Origin: Acetobacter sp. UBA5411
GTDB taxonomy: Bacteria; Pseudomonadota; Alphaproteobacteria; Acetobacterales; Acetobacteraceae
Length of the DNA: 23,839 nt
Assembly: GCF_002409645.1 (NCBI RefSeq)
Contig: NZ_DHNR01000015.1
Span: forward strand, 58,823 to 82,661
Direction of reading: 5' to 3'
This document shows positions 23,724 to 23,839 of the stretch, one piece after another (within the stretch, counting starts at the first letter, position 1; each line of letters begins with the position of its first letter). The notes below the pieces were generated by a model, which saw nothing but the letters and a program-made list of their open reading frames with translations, was not told the origin of the DNA and did not search any database. Made by a program: the position numbers and the translations under genes.

Positions 23724-23839
23724 GATGACGTGGACGCGACCCCGGCGGCAGCCGGGATGCCGTCAGCCCCCAAGGCCCCCTTCAGCCATCCTCATAAAAG
23801 CAAATGCGACCTCGTATCCGGATCAAAAAGGGTGGTTTT

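Noticed and set aside
23741..23756. CCCGGC-GGCA-GCCGGG hairpin after chpB
   Set aside because: Stable hairpin but no T-run follows, so terminator function is not supported; it may lie in the leader of the next gene.
1..23839. CRISPR array or complete insertion sequence
   Set aside because: No regularly spaced repeats and no full transposase or paired terminal inverted repeats were found on reading.

Overview
The window looks like chromosomal DNA of a Gram-negative alphaproteobacterium, most likely an acetic acid bacterium (Acetobacteraceae). This is inferred from GC-rich housekeeping genes, the LPS-heptose gene hldE, a NodT-type outer-membrane lipoprotein, several GTG starts and the gene mix. 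I could not run a database search, so genus is left open. Most of the window is core metabolism and transport. Three stretches stand out as acquired: an AT-rich glycosyltransferase-like gene, a lower-GC HEAT-repeat gene behind an AT-rich leader, and the start of a tRNA-anchored island at the right end.

Layout. (1) 13-955, minus strand: a tetR-smr two-gene operon with a perfect 26-bp operator lying between the -35 and -10 of a promoter that appears to give a leaderless mRNA; it ends in an intrinsic terminator. (2) 1223-7116, plus strand: a MarR regulator, then a complete tripartite efflux system of the AaeAB/fusaric-acid type (FUSC inner-membrane pump, DUF1656 peptide, HlyD-type adaptor, NodT-type outer-membrane lipoprotein) and a small two-helix membrane protein. 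Spacing is tight, with 4-bp and 1-bp overlaps at the first two junctions. (3) 7132-7941, minus: a secreted creatininase-family protein. (4) 8350-9711, plus: an AT-rich gene joining a probable glycosyltransferase domain to a C-terminal discoidin-like domain, followed by a relic of an IS5-family transposase. (5) 9883-12156, minus: a pirin and a class I photolyase. (6) 12555-13577, plus: a HEAT-repeat protein, tail-to-tail overlapping cbiB (13541-14554, minus). (7) 14555-14848: a gene-free gap with a cluster of DnaA-box-like 9-mers. (8) 14849-18557, minus: an iron-dependent alcohol dehydrogenase, hldE (with a terminator that contains its own stop codon) and gmk. (9) 18656-21627, plus: an SDR oxidoreductase, an NCS1-family permease and a secreted Q/P-rich protein. 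(10) 21732 to the right edge: tRNA-Ser(GCT), a tyrosine-recombinase integrase just downstream, and a chpS-chpB (mazEF-type) toxin-antitoxin pair behind its own palindromic promoter. This is the typical left end of an integrative element; its cargo and right boundary lie outside the window.

No CRISPR array, rRNA or complete insertion sequence was seen. I found no clearly undescribed multi-gene system. The best leads are the glycosyltransferase-discoidin gene, the tRNA-Ser island entry, the DnaA-box cluster, and an SMR pump that lacks the tryptophan usual in its family.
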